A stretch of DNA of 6,944 nt from UBA6115 sp012514225 (GCA_036756425.1 DAIOLC010000066.1:1-6944), one strand, 5' to 3'. Positions 1-6,244 are shown, counted from the first letter of the stretch. A program made the numbers and translations. Notes: generated by a model from the letters alone, not told the origin.

Positions 1-12
1 GTTCCTGCTTAA

Positions 13-42
13 TCAAAGAAGTGTCCGCAGACACTTCTTTGA
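13..42. terminator. perfect 13-bp hairpin, terminator-like
   Basis: Positions 13-25 and 30-42 are exact reverse complements (13 base pairs) around the 4-base loop CGCA. The inner part of the stem is GTGTC/GACAC and the outer part is A/T-rich (AAAGAA pairing with TTCTTT), so the right arm itself supplies a short T-rich tract. The symmetry lets it work in either direction. It lies directly before a second hairpin with a true T run and just after an in-frame-looking TAA at 10-12, so it fits the 3' end of an upstream gene outside the window. It could instead be an mRNA 3'-stabilising stem. Confidence 0.55.
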
Positions 43-49
43 CACACTG

Positions 50-74
50 AGCCGGCCTGCATGCCGGCTTTTTT
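50..74 (+). terminator. intrinsic terminator of the upstream unit
   Basis: A 7-bp GC-rich stem (AGCCGGC at 50-56 with GCCGGCT at 63-69) encloses the 6-base loop CTGCAT and is followed by an unbroken run of T at 69-74. This is the classic rho-independent terminator layout on the + strand. It ends transcription of a gene to the left of the window and isolates the peptidase gene at 232, which therefore should have its own promoter. Confidence 0.8.
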
Positions 75-231
75 GTATCCCGGGGCGGAGGGCCCGTTTC
101 CTGCGGAATTTTTTCAGCGGCCATGCGTTGCCGCAGAAATCCGGAATGTTTGAATCCATGAATACCGGGTACGAGACCGGAAACGGCCGACCCCCGAACA
201 GGGGCAGGCAGAAGAAAGGCGGGAACCCAAA
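75..231 (+). other. leader region of the peptidase gene, no clear promoter
   Basis: This stretch must carry the start signal for the peptidase unit, because a terminator precedes it. I find no pair of -35/-10 boxes with acceptable match and spacing. It holds an imperfect inverted repeat (roughly 104-121 with 130-143, with one mismatch and a bulge) and a small CCCC/GGGG stem at 192-195/201-204 with loop GAACA. The likely ribosome binding site is the purine-rich AAAGGCGGGAA at 215-225, just upstream of the ATG at 232. Confidence 0.4.
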
Positions 232-3200
232 ATGAACAGAGTCCTCGCGCTGCTGGCGGCGCTCCTTCTCATCCTTCCGGCACACCCTGCCCTGGCGGAA
301 GCGGAAGGGTACGGGACGCAGACCGTCATGGTCTACGTCGTCGGTTCCGACCTGGAGGGAGACGGCGGCCTGGCGACCGGCGACATCAGCGAGATGCTGC
401 GCTCGGGCCTGGACACCCAGCGCATGAACGTGCTGGTGATGACCGGCGGGAGCAAGCGATGGCACACCCCCCTGATTGCCAGCCAGAAGACGAGCATCTT
501 CCGCATCGAAGGCCGCAGGCCGGAGCAGGTGTTTGAGGAACCGATCCGGAACATGGGCGATGCGGAGACGCTGTCGTCCTTTCTTCACTACGGGGTGGAA
601 AACTACCCCGCCGAGTCCTACGGCCTGGTGCTGTGGAACCATGGCGGCGGGCCGATGGTAGGCTTCGGTGTGGACGACCAGCACGGCGGGGACGGGCTGA
701 CCCTCATGGAGCTGAGCCGGGCCTTTGAAGACAGCCCCTTCAACCGCGCAAACCGCCTGGAGTGGCTGGCCTTCGACGCCTGCCTGATGGCCTCCCTGGA
801 GGTCGCCGCCCTGATGGCGCCCTACGCGCGGTTCATGGTGGCCTCCGAGGAAGTCCTGCCCGGCAAGGGGTTCGACTACGGCTTCCTGGGGGACGCCAGC
901 CGCGGCAGCCTGCGGGGGGACGACGTGTCCCGGGCCATCATCGACCGCACCTATGACATGTATGCGTCCGTTGGCGAAAACGACCCCTACTTGAACCATG
1001 CCGTCACCCTGTCCCTGCTGGACCTGGACCGCCTGGAGCCGGTGCGTGACGGAGCCAACGCGCTGTTCGAAGGCCTGGAGCGCGGCCTTCAGATGGAAGT
1101 CTACTCCGACATCGCGCGCCGGCGCGACGCCACGAAGGATTACGGCCGCACGGCGACGGGCAACCTGTACGACCTGGTGGACCTGGCCCACCTGGCAGAA
1201 AACCTGAGCCCCGTCTACCCCCAGCAAAGCGCGCGGCTGGCGGAGGCGCTGGAAGGCCTGGTCGTCTACAACCGCGCCAACGTGCCCTCCTCCGCCGGGC
1301 TGTCCATCTATTTCCCCTTTTCCAACAAGGGGCATTTCAAGCAGGCATGGGGCCGGCTGTACAAGGATTTTGGCATCACGCCGGACTACCAGGCCTTTCT
1401 GGACGCCTTCGGGAACATCCTCCTGTCCGACAGCGTGGCCGCCTGGAAGGGCGCCGACGCCCCGGCTGTCAGGCGCGACCCCGGCACAGGCGAATATTAC
1501 GTGCAGATGAACCCTGAGCAGGCGGAGCATTTCGACCGCGCAGAGTACTACATCCTCGCCCACGTCTCCGGCGACGAGTTCCACCTGATGCATACCTCCG
1601 GCGACGTACGGCATGACGGAGGGGGCAACCTGTACCCCCGCTTCGACGGCAACATCCTGTATCTGTCGACCGCCGGCTCCGACGAGCGCGTCATCCCCTA
1701 CCTGTACGAAAAGGAAAACATCAGCGGCGTTTCCCAATACCAGATTCCCGTGCTGTTCGGTCGGACCGGGGAGGGCGGGCTGTACGAGACCCTGCCGGGC
1801 AACCTGCTGGCCCAGATCGACCGGAATTCCGGCCAGGCGCGTATCAACGGGGCGATCGCCGACGCGCAGGGCGACAGCATGACCGGCAAAAAGGACTTCG
1901 ACTTGAACGAGTGGAGCCAGGTATACCTGGTCGTCACCTCCATGTACCTGACCCGCGCCCAGAGCGGCGAGCCAAAGCCCCTGGGGGACTGGGCCGGCAC
2001 CGCCAACGCAAACCTGGCCATCCTGGACATCGAGGACGGGCTGACGGCGGAATACCTGCCCATGGAGATGGACCGATTCAACTACTACACCATCGTATCC
2101 ATGATTGACACCCAGGGCTACGTCCACTCCTCGGAACTGATGCCCCTGTCCGGGGAACGCTTCTCCCAGAAGGACGTCCCGCCGCCGGAGCGCCCCCGGG
2201 CGCTGGAGATCGAGTACCCGCTGGAAACGCAGCAGCCGGTCGCCATCCATCACCGCGACGGCCTGCGCGCCACCCTGCTGGGCATTGATTTCTCCGCGGA
2301 GGACACGGCGGACAGGCAGGCGCCGGACACCCTGCTGGTGGATTTCCTCTTTGAAAACGAGCGGGAGGACGACGTCCTGGCCGTCCTGGAGTGGCTGTGG
2401 GTCAACGGCGCCATGATACCGTCTGAGATGACCCTCGGCCTGAAGGCGGGAGAGAGCGGAAGGGCCAGCGTCGAAATCCCGATTGCCCCGCAGCCCGGCC
2501 GCACCGGCCTGGTGGACCTGGGCGTCCGGGCGGTGGAGGACCTCCGGATGCAGTTTGCCTTCGAAGCGGATTCCGAGGCGCTGTTTGACCAGGCATTGAT
2601 CGGGCGAACGGACGAAATCCGCCTGAGGACGCACATCGCGGTGGGCGCAGGCTATGAAGGGCTCGCGGCTGTCGAATCCCGCGTCCTCTTTGAATCCTCT
2701 GACGTGCTCATCCGGCAGGCGGGCGAAAGCTATACGGACGGGCTTTACTTCCACCTCCCGCTGCAGATCGACAACCGGTCCGAGCATCTCGACCTCATCC
2801 GGCTGCGCGAGGCGTCCGTCAACGGCATCATGGCCGCCCTGGAACTGCCGGAAGCCGGCATCCAGCCCGGAAGCACGCTGCATACCCGCGCCAGCATCCT
2901 GCTGAAGCCCACCCAGATGCCGGAGGGGATGGAGGAGTTCCAGATCCTGTACGCCAACGAGGACAGCCTCGAGAAGCTGGGCATCTCTGAAATCGGGGAG
3001 GTCATGCTGCGTTTCGCCCTGGACAACCGGGAGCGCGCGGGGCAGGCCGGCCGGTACAGCATGGAAAAACTGCTGCCACAGATTCACATCCCCCTGACCG
3101 GGATAGGGGCGTTCGAGCAAACCCTGGACACCGCGGGGCGTATGCTTTACGAGGGGGAAGGCGTCAAGGCCGTGCTGCTGGACAGCGACCCCGCGCGGCG

Positions 3201-3468
3201 CACCCTGTACCTGCACAACGCGACGCCAAACACGCTGCGGCTGGACAGTTTCGGCCGGGTCACGGTCGACGGCCACGCCTACGCGGAGAACATGCCCTTA
3301 AGCGCCGTCCTGTCCCCCGGCGCGTCCGCATACGTCCGGCTGTTCTCCTACCTGCCCGGCGTGGAGCCGCAAGGCCGGGAATTGTCCTTCGCCATCAACG
3401 CGATGGACGCGGATTACAACAGGTTGCTGTGGCAGTCTGAAGAAATAACCCTGGCACTCACCCCATAA
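232..3468 (+). CDS. secreted clostripain-family (C11) cysteine peptidase
   Basis: A 1078-residue exported peptidase. Residues 1-22 form a signal peptide (Arg at position 3, Leu/Ala core, ALA at 20-22 before Glu23). Residues about 30-390 match the C11 clostripain fold: the block LWNHGGG holds the presumed catalytic His137, FDACLMAS holds the presumed nucleophile Cys184 with Asp182 two residues before it, and SAGLSIYFPF near residue 355 is the family's late conserved block. The His-Cys spacing of 47 is close to that of characterised C11 enzymes. Known family members cleave after Arg or Lys and often self-activate. The remaining ~690 residues are unusual in extent: a region at 400-670 that I do not recognise, then three similar beta-rich modules (about 676-780, 824-912, 973-1073). 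There is no LPXTG motif, C-terminal membrane helix or lipobox, so I infer a soluble or non-covalently attached extracellular enzyme. It heads a unit with the secreted protein at 3489. The family call is firm; the substrate is unknown. Confidence 0.9.
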   Translation: MNRVLALLAALLLILPAHPALAEAEGYGTQTVMVYVVGSDLEGDGGLATGDISEMLRSGLDTQRMNVLVMTGGSKRWHTPLIASQKTSIFRIEGRRPEQVFEEPIRNMGDAETLSSFLHYGVENYPAESYGLVLWNHGGGPMVGFGVDDQHGGDGLTLMELSRAFEDSPFNRANRLEWLAFDACLMASLEVAALMAPYARFMVASEEVLPGKGFDYGFLGDASRGSLRGDDVSRAIIDRTYDMYASVGENDPYLNHAVTLSLLDLDRLEPVRDGANALFEGLERGLQMEVYSDIARRRDATKDYGRTATGNLYDLVDLAHLAENLSPVYPQQSARLAEALEGLVVYNRANVPSSAGLSIYFPFSNKGHFKQAWGRLYKDFGITPDYQAFLDAFGNILLSDSVAAWKGADAPAVRRDPGTGEYYVQMNPEQAEHFDRAEYYILAHVSGDEFHLMHTSGDVRHDGGGNLYPRFDGNILYLSTAGSDERVIPYLYEKENISGVSQYQIPVLFGRTGEGGLYETLPGNLLAQIDRNSGQARINGAIADAQGDSMTGKKDFDLNEWSQVYLVVTSMYLTRAQSGEPKPLGDWAGTANANLAILDIEDGLTAEYLPMEMDRFNYYTIVSMIDTQGYVHSSELMPLSGERFSQKDVPPPERPRALEIEYPLETQQPVAIHHRDGLRATLLGIDFSAEDTADRQAPDTLLVDFLFENEREDDVLAVLEWLWVNGAMIPSEMTLGLKAGESGRASVEIPIAPQPGRTGLVDLGVRAVEDLRMQFAFEADSEALFDQALIGRTDEIRLRTHIAVGAGYEGLAAVESRVLFESSDVLIRQAGESYTDGLYFHLPLQIDNRSEHLDLIRLREASVNGIMAALELPEAGIQPGSTLHTRASILLKPTQMPEGMEEFQILYANEDSLEKLGISEIGEVMLRFALDNRERAGQAGRYSMEKLLPQIHIPLTGIGAFEQTLDTAGRMLYEGEGVKAVLLDSDPARRTLYLHNATPNTLRLDSFGRVTVDGHAYAENMPLSAVLSPGASAYVRLFSYLPGVEPQGRELSFAINAMDADYNRLLWQSEEITLALTP

Positions 3469-3488
3469 AACATGAAGGAGTAAGCCCA

Positions 3489-4196
3489 ATGAAAAAGACC
3501 CTTGCCCTGCTCTTCGCCCTGGTGGTGCTGGCCGTCCCGGCCCTGTACGCCCTTTCCGAAATCCCGGAAGAAACGGAGGCCGTCCTGGATTTTCCGCCGC
3601 CCATCGGGGTGAAGGAACACCTGCTGGACGGCCCCAGCCGCAGCGACTTGCCCGCGACGGAACACAAGGTCACCGTGGCGGAGGATGGTACCTTTACCAT
3701 CACCGTCAGCAGCGCGACCTTTTCCGTGCAGCTGCCTTTCGGCTACAGGGGCTTCACCCAGGACCTGCTGGCCCAGCTGGATGACTACCTGAACACCTTC
3801 AAAGACCCGCGCAATATCGTCGAGCAGCTGATTCTCATGGAGATTGCCCTGCTGGTCGCGGACCTGAACACCGGTGACGAACTGCAAGTCCTGGTTGTTT
3901 CGGACGGGCTGAGCGAGCTGCTGGTGGACACCGGGCCGGAGGAGGTGTTCAAAGCCTTCGCGGACCGGTACCTCGTTTCCGTGCCGGAAGGCTCGCAGCG
4001 GGAAGCCGTCGTCATCAACGGCCGCGGTTACCTCAAGAGCACCGAAACCCTCAGCGAGGACAGTTCGGCCTTGGCCTACCTGACCGTTTACGGGGGGCAC
4101 AAGTTCCTCTTCCGCACCTACGGGGACGGGGAGGGGGTCGGCGAGGCCGAAGCGGACGCGCTGCTGGAATTGATCGAGGCGATGAAATACCTCTGA
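3489..4196 (+). CDS. secreted protein of unknown function
   Basis: A 235-residue protein I cannot assign to a named family. The start is supported by AAGGAG at 3475-3480, 8 bases before the ATG. Residues 1-21 look like a signal peptide (MKK followed by a Leu/Val/Ala core, cleavage near Ala18 or Ala21). There is no cysteine after it, so it is not a lipoprotein. The mature part is acidic. A strand-like stretch near residues 68-85 ends in FSVQLPFGY, a helical middle follows, and the C-terminal third reads LTVYGGHKFLFRTYGD and then a helix ending in MKYL. That order (an LP-aromatic strand early, a 'tolerates gradient' beta hairpin, a terminal helix) is reminiscent of small PsbP/Mog1-like secreted domains, but this is only a guess. 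It follows the C11 peptidase by 20 bases with no terminator between, so co-transcription is likely. It could be a partner, substrate or inhibitor of the peptidase; nothing in the sequence decides between these. Confidence 0.8.
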   Translation: MKKTLALLFALVVLAVPALYALSEIPEETEAVLDFPPPIGVKEHLLDGPSRSDLPATEHKVTVAEDGTFTITVSSATFSVQLPFGYRGFTQDLLAQLDDYLNTFKDPRNIVEQLILMEIALLVADLNTGDELQVLVVSDGLSELLVDTGPEEVFKAFADRYLVSVPEGSQREAVVINGRGYLKSTETLSEDSSALAYLTVYGGHKFLFRTYGDGEGVGEAEADALLELIEAMKYL

Positions 4197-4221
4197 TGCG
4201 AAACGATTGAGTTTCGTATCA
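4194..4221 (+). terminator. hairpin overlapping the stop codon
   Basis: Eleven-base arms at 4194-4204 and 4211-4221 pair around the loop GATTGA with a single G.U wobble. The left arm begins with the TGA stop codon of the secreted-protein gene. There is no T run after it, so by itself it is not a standard terminator. With the GC-rich hairpin 17 bases downstream it forms a tandem 3'-end structure, and it may protect the mRNA from 3' decay. Confidence 0.5.
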
Positions 4222-4237
4222 TACCCCGGAAAACCAG

Positions 4238-4263
4238 GCCGCCGCCCGAACCGGGGCGGCGGC
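4238..4263. terminator. GC-rich hairpin between convergent genes
   Basis: A perfect 10-bp stem (GCCGCCGCCC at 4238-4247 with GGGCGGCGGC at 4254-4263) has a 6-base loop, GAACCG. On the + strand it is followed by TTCTCAT, a weak T tract. On the - strand it is followed by CTGGTTTTCC. It sits between the convergent secreted-protein and FNT genes and most likely serves as a bidirectional terminator for both, although neither T tract is strong. Confidence 0.65.
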
Positions 4264-4324
4264 TTCTCATATTCATCCTGCATACTGCCCGGCTGCGCCG
4301 GCACGGGCTTGCCTCGGGCAACGT

Positions 4325-4960
4325 TCAGGCGCCGCCGCGCGCGTTTGTTTCCGGCGGCGCGGCCGGGGTTTTGGGGACCGCGAGGTACAAGAGGACGGCG
4401 CCGATGGTGTTGCCCAGGATGGCGGCCAGCAGGAAGGGCAGGGTCTGCCAGCGGAAACCGCCGCCCTGGCCCAGGGCGGCGCTGAAATAGAAGGCGTCCG
4501 CGATGCTGTTCTCAAACCCCGCCACGATGAAGGCGGTCACGCCCAGCAGCACGCCCACGGGCTTGCCGGACTGCAGCGCCTTCCAGCTGAACGCGCCGGT
4601 GAACAGAATCATCCCGCAGAGGGTTCCCCGCGCGAGGGTGGACAGGAAGGGCTGGGCCAGCTTGGCTTCCTGCAGCGCGACGACCTTGCTGGGAATCGCC
4701 AGGCCGAAGACCAGGCCGCAAGCCACCGCGCCCAGCAAATTGCCCAAAAGGAGCGCGGGCAGGGGTTTCGCCTCCCGCGGCCCGCCGAACAGGGCGGGGG
4801 CGCAGCGGCCCGCGTACAGCGGCAGCCCCAGCGCCAAACAGGCGAACATGCCGATGGAGAACAGCAGGCTGCCCACCGCCTTGTCCGCCGCGCCCAGAAA
4901 GGCGGCGCCCCCGATGCCGGTCATGACCCCCGCCATCACGGCGCTGTAAAAAAGACCCAT
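4325..4960 (-). CDS. formate/nitrite transporter (FNT) family channel, compact variant
   Basis: A 211-residue inner-membrane protein with about six hydrophobic segments. Family landmarks in order are: FYSAVMAGVMTGIGG at residues 4-18 (first helix), GLPLYAGR at 45-52 (the position of the Thr-bearing loop), LLGNLLGAV at 71-79, ARGTLCGMILF at 110-120, GFENSIADAFYF at 148-159 and LGNTIGAVLL at 182-191. FNT proteins form pentamers that pass formate, nitrite, hydrosulfide or similar monovalent anions as their acids. Against my recollection of E. coli FocA, Lys100 matches the conserved pore Lys156 and Phe144 matches Phe202. The central His209 is Asn151 here and Thr91 is Ala50. It is shorter than the usual ~260-285 residues because the N-terminal cytoplasmic helix and some loops are missing. 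The start is well supported by GGAGG at 4966-4970 (- strand), 5 bases before the ATG. The gene has its own promoter and diverges from the chromate-transporter operon. Substrate unknown; NirC or FocA cannot be chosen. Confidence 0.85.
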   Translation of the reverse strand: MGLFYSAVMAGVMTGIGGAAFLGAADKAVGSLLFSIGMFACLALGLPLYAGRCAPALFGGPREAKPLPALLLGNLLGAVACGLVFGLAIPSKVVALQEAKLAQPFLSTLARGTLCGMILFTGAFSWKALQSGKPVGVLLGVTAFIVAGFENSIADAFYFSAALGQGGGFRWQTLPFLLAAILGNTIGAVLLYLAVPKTPAAPPETNARGGA

Positions 4961-4999
4961 GCCTTCCTCCGCCTGCGTTTTTCCTGTTTTTCCATAGCG

Positions 5000-5027
5000 A
5001 GTATATCACAACCGACGCGCGGGTCAA
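5000..5027 (-). promoter_or_regulatory. sigma-70 type promoter for the FNT gene
   Basis: Read on the - strand, TTGACC (5027-5022) is followed by a 16-base spacer and TATACT (5005-5000). TG stands one base before the -10 box, giving an extended -10. Both boxes match consensus at five of six positions. The start point should fall near 4993, leaving a leader of about 33 bases that contains the GGAGG ribosome binding site. Confidence 0.75.
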
Positions 5028-5038
5028 GCGTTCTTGAC
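5023..5038. promoter_or_regulatory. palindrome holding both divergent -35 boxes, possible operator
   Basis: GTCAAG at 5023-5028 and CTTGAC at 5033-5038 are exact reverse complements separated by CGTT. Each arm contains most of one -35 box, leftward for the FNT gene and rightward for the chromate-transporter operon. Two head-to-head -35 boxes are partly self-complementary by nature, so the repeat is not by itself proof of a regulator site. However, it is perfect over all six positions, including the base beyond the TTGAC core. Confidence 0.4.
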
Positions 5039-5062
5039 AGGCCGGCAAGGCGCGCATAGCAT
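5034..5062 (+). promoter_or_regulatory. sigma-70 type promoter for the chromate-transporter operon
   Basis: A perfect TTGACA at 5034-5039, a 17-base spacer, and TAGCAT at 5057-5062 (four of six matches to TATAAT). Transcription should begin around 5069, giving a short leader of about 23 bases before the ATG at 5092. The strong -35 and optimal spacing compensate for the weaker -10. This promoter probably drives the whole rightward gene cluster, since no terminator or other promoter is seen up to the window end. Confidence 0.75.
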
Positions 5063-5076
5063 GGACGCAGAAAAAC

Positions 5077-5083
5077 GGGGGTG
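5077..5083 (+). promoter_or_regulatory. ribosome binding site that selects the ATG at 5092
   Basis: The run GGGGGTG lies 8 bases before the ATG at 5092. An in-frame GTG at 5083 would give a protein three residues longer, but it falls inside this binding site and has no good site of its own. I therefore place the start at 5092. Confidence 0.7.
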
Positions 5084-5091
5084 TGACGCTC

Positions 5092-5670
5092 ATGAGGGAA
5101 ACGAGGCCCGGCCTGTTGACCCTGTTCCTGTCGGTGTTCAAGATCAGCGCCTTCACTTTCGGCGGCGGCTACGTCATCGTCCCGCTGATGCGCAGGCGGT
5201 TTTCGGAGGAGCTGAAGTGGGTGGCGCCGGAGGAGATGATGGACATGATCGCCATCGGTCAGTCCGCGCCGGGCCCCATCGCGGTGAACACCTCCATCCT
5301 TCTGGGCTATCGCCTGATGGGGCTGAAGGGCGCGCTGGTGTCCGTCCTGGGGACCGCCCTGCCGCCGCTGATTGTGCTGACGGTGGTTTCGATGTTTTAC
5401 GACGCCTTCAGGGAGAGCGCCTGGGTGGCGGCGCTGCTCAACGCCATGCGCGCCGGGGTGGCCGCCGTCATCGCGGACGTGGTATGGACCCTGGCCGGGG
5501 GCGTGTTCAGGAAACGGCGCGCGCTGCCCGTCGCCCTGATGGTCGCGGCCTTTCTGGCCGTCTGGGCGTTCAAGGTCAGCGTCGTCCTTGTGCTGCTGGC
5601 CTGCGGGCTGGCCGGTTTCCTGGACGCCTGGCTGCGCGCCCGGCGCGGCGGGAAGGAGGGGGCGGCATGA
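5092..5670 (+). CDS. chromate transporter (CHR family), N-terminal-type half
   Basis: A 192-residue membrane protein of the chromate ion transporter family, short-chain form, in which two separate half-length proteins stand in for one long ChrA. The family signatures are visible: FTFGGGYVIVPLM near residues 21-33 (FGGG at 23-26), QSAPGPIAVNTSILLGYR (PGP at 60-62) and LKGALVSVLGTALPP. Several Leu/Val-rich membrane helices follow, ending in a short Arg-rich tail. In paired systems both halves are needed, and characterised pairs export chromate. In anaerobic gut-type bacteria the natural substrate is often unknown, and another oxyanion is possible. The stop overlaps the next start as ATGA, implying translational coupling. 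It is the first gene after the promoter at 5034-5062 and diverges from the FNT channel. Confidence 0.88.
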   Translation: MRETRPGLLTLFLSVFKISAFTFGGGYVIVPLMRRRFSEELKWVAPEEMMDMIAIGQSAPGPIAVNTSILLGYRLMGLKGALVSVLGTALPPLIVLTVVSMFYDAFRESAWVAALLNAMRAGVAAVIADVVWTLAGGVFRKRRALPVALMVAAFLAVWAFKVSVVLVLLACGLAGFLDAWLRARRGGKEGAA

Positions 5671-6233
5671 GCCTGCTGGCCACGCTGTTCGTCTCCTTCT
5701 TCCAGGTCGGGCTGTTCGCCTTCGGCGGCGGGCTGGCCGCGCTGCCCCTCATCCGCGAGCAGGTGGTGGTCATCCACCCCTGGCTGACGATGGGCGCTTT
5801 CAGCGACCTGGTGACCATCGCGGAGATGACCCCGGGGCCCATCGCGCTCAACGCCGCCACCTTCGTGGGCAACCGGGTGGCCGGCGTCCCCGGCGCCCTG
5901 GTCGCGACCCTGGGCTGCATTACGCCCAGCCTCATCATCGTGCTGCTGCTGGCGCGGCTGTACGCCGCCTGGCGCGACAAGGCTGCCTTCCAGGGCGTGC
6001 TGGCGGGGCTGCGGCCGGCGACCGTCGCGCTGATCGCCGCGGCCGGCCTGTCCATCTTTATCCTGGCGATGTTCGGGGAAGGCGGCGTTTCCCTGGCCGG
6101 GCTGGACTGGGTGTCCCTCGCCTGCTTCGCGCTGGGGTTGATGGCGCTGCGAATCTGGAAGGCCAGCCCCATCCTGGTCATCTTCGCCTGCGGCGCGGTC
6201 GGCGCCGCGGTGAAGCTGGCGTTCGGGATATAG
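5667..6233 (+). CDS. chromate transporter (CHR family), C-terminal-type half
   Basis: The 188-residue second half of the split transporter. It shows the same motif order as its partner: LFAFGGGLAALPLIREQVV (FGGG at residues 19-22), AEMTPGPIALNAATFVGNR (PGP at 56-58) and PGALVATLGCITPSLIIVLLLA, followed by further membrane helices to the C-terminus. The distance from FGGG to PGP is 37 residues in both proteins, as expected for halves that arose by duplication and that insert in opposite orientations in known members. The start is fixed by the purine-rich GGAAGGAGGGGG at 5651-5662 and by the ATGA overlap with the preceding gene. The two products presumably form a heteromeric transporter in the cytoplasmic membrane. 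Confidence 0.88.
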   Translation: MSLLATLFVSFFQVGLFAFGGGLAALPLIREQVVVIHPWLTMGAFSDLVTIAEMTPGPIALNAATFVGNRVAGVPGALVATLGCITPSLIIVLLLARLYAAWRDKAAFQGVLAGLRPATVALIAAAGLSIFILAMFGEGGVSLAGLDWVSLACFALGLMALRIWKASPILVIFACGAVGAAVKLAFGI

Positions 6234-6244
6234 GGGGACTATTG

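Noticed and set aside
1..12. A possible last three codons and TAA of an upstream gene (GTT CCT GCT TAA).
   Set aside because: The position fits, just before the terminator hairpins, but three codons cannot show that a gene is present.
39..67. A perfect TTGACA at 39-44 that could be a -35 box for the peptidase gene.
   Set aside because: At 16-18 bases downstream there is only the GC-rich arm of the terminator (ATGCCGG region), with no -10 box, and any transcript would meet the terminator at once.
13..3276. A 1087-codon open frame on the - strand opposite the peptidase gene.
   Set aside because: It is the antisense shadow of a GC-rich gene with few A/T third positions. Its translation is rich in Gln, Val, His, Gly and Arg with no recognisable domain, it runs through the hairpins and terminator at 13-74, and the + strand frame has a signal peptide and clear C11 motifs.
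4289..4301. A small CCGGC/GCCGG hairpin with a 3-base loop, downstream of the FNT gene on its strand.
   Set aside because: Only 5 base pairs and no T tract on either strand; expected by chance in GC-rich DNA. The 10-bp hairpin at 4238-4263 is the better terminator.
4512..5156. A 214-codon - strand frame overlapping the FNT gene.
   Set aside because: It crosses the divergent promoters and has a Gly/Arg-rich translation without membrane segments; it is a frame-shifted shadow of the FNT gene.
5034..5666. An open + strand frame that starts at 5034 and continues in frame into the second transporter gene, which would make a 399-residue protein.
   Set aside because: The first part is Arg/Gly/Ala-rich and shows no membrane segments, while the other frame encodes a clear transporter half. 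The true start is the ATG at 5667, behind a strong ribosome binding site.
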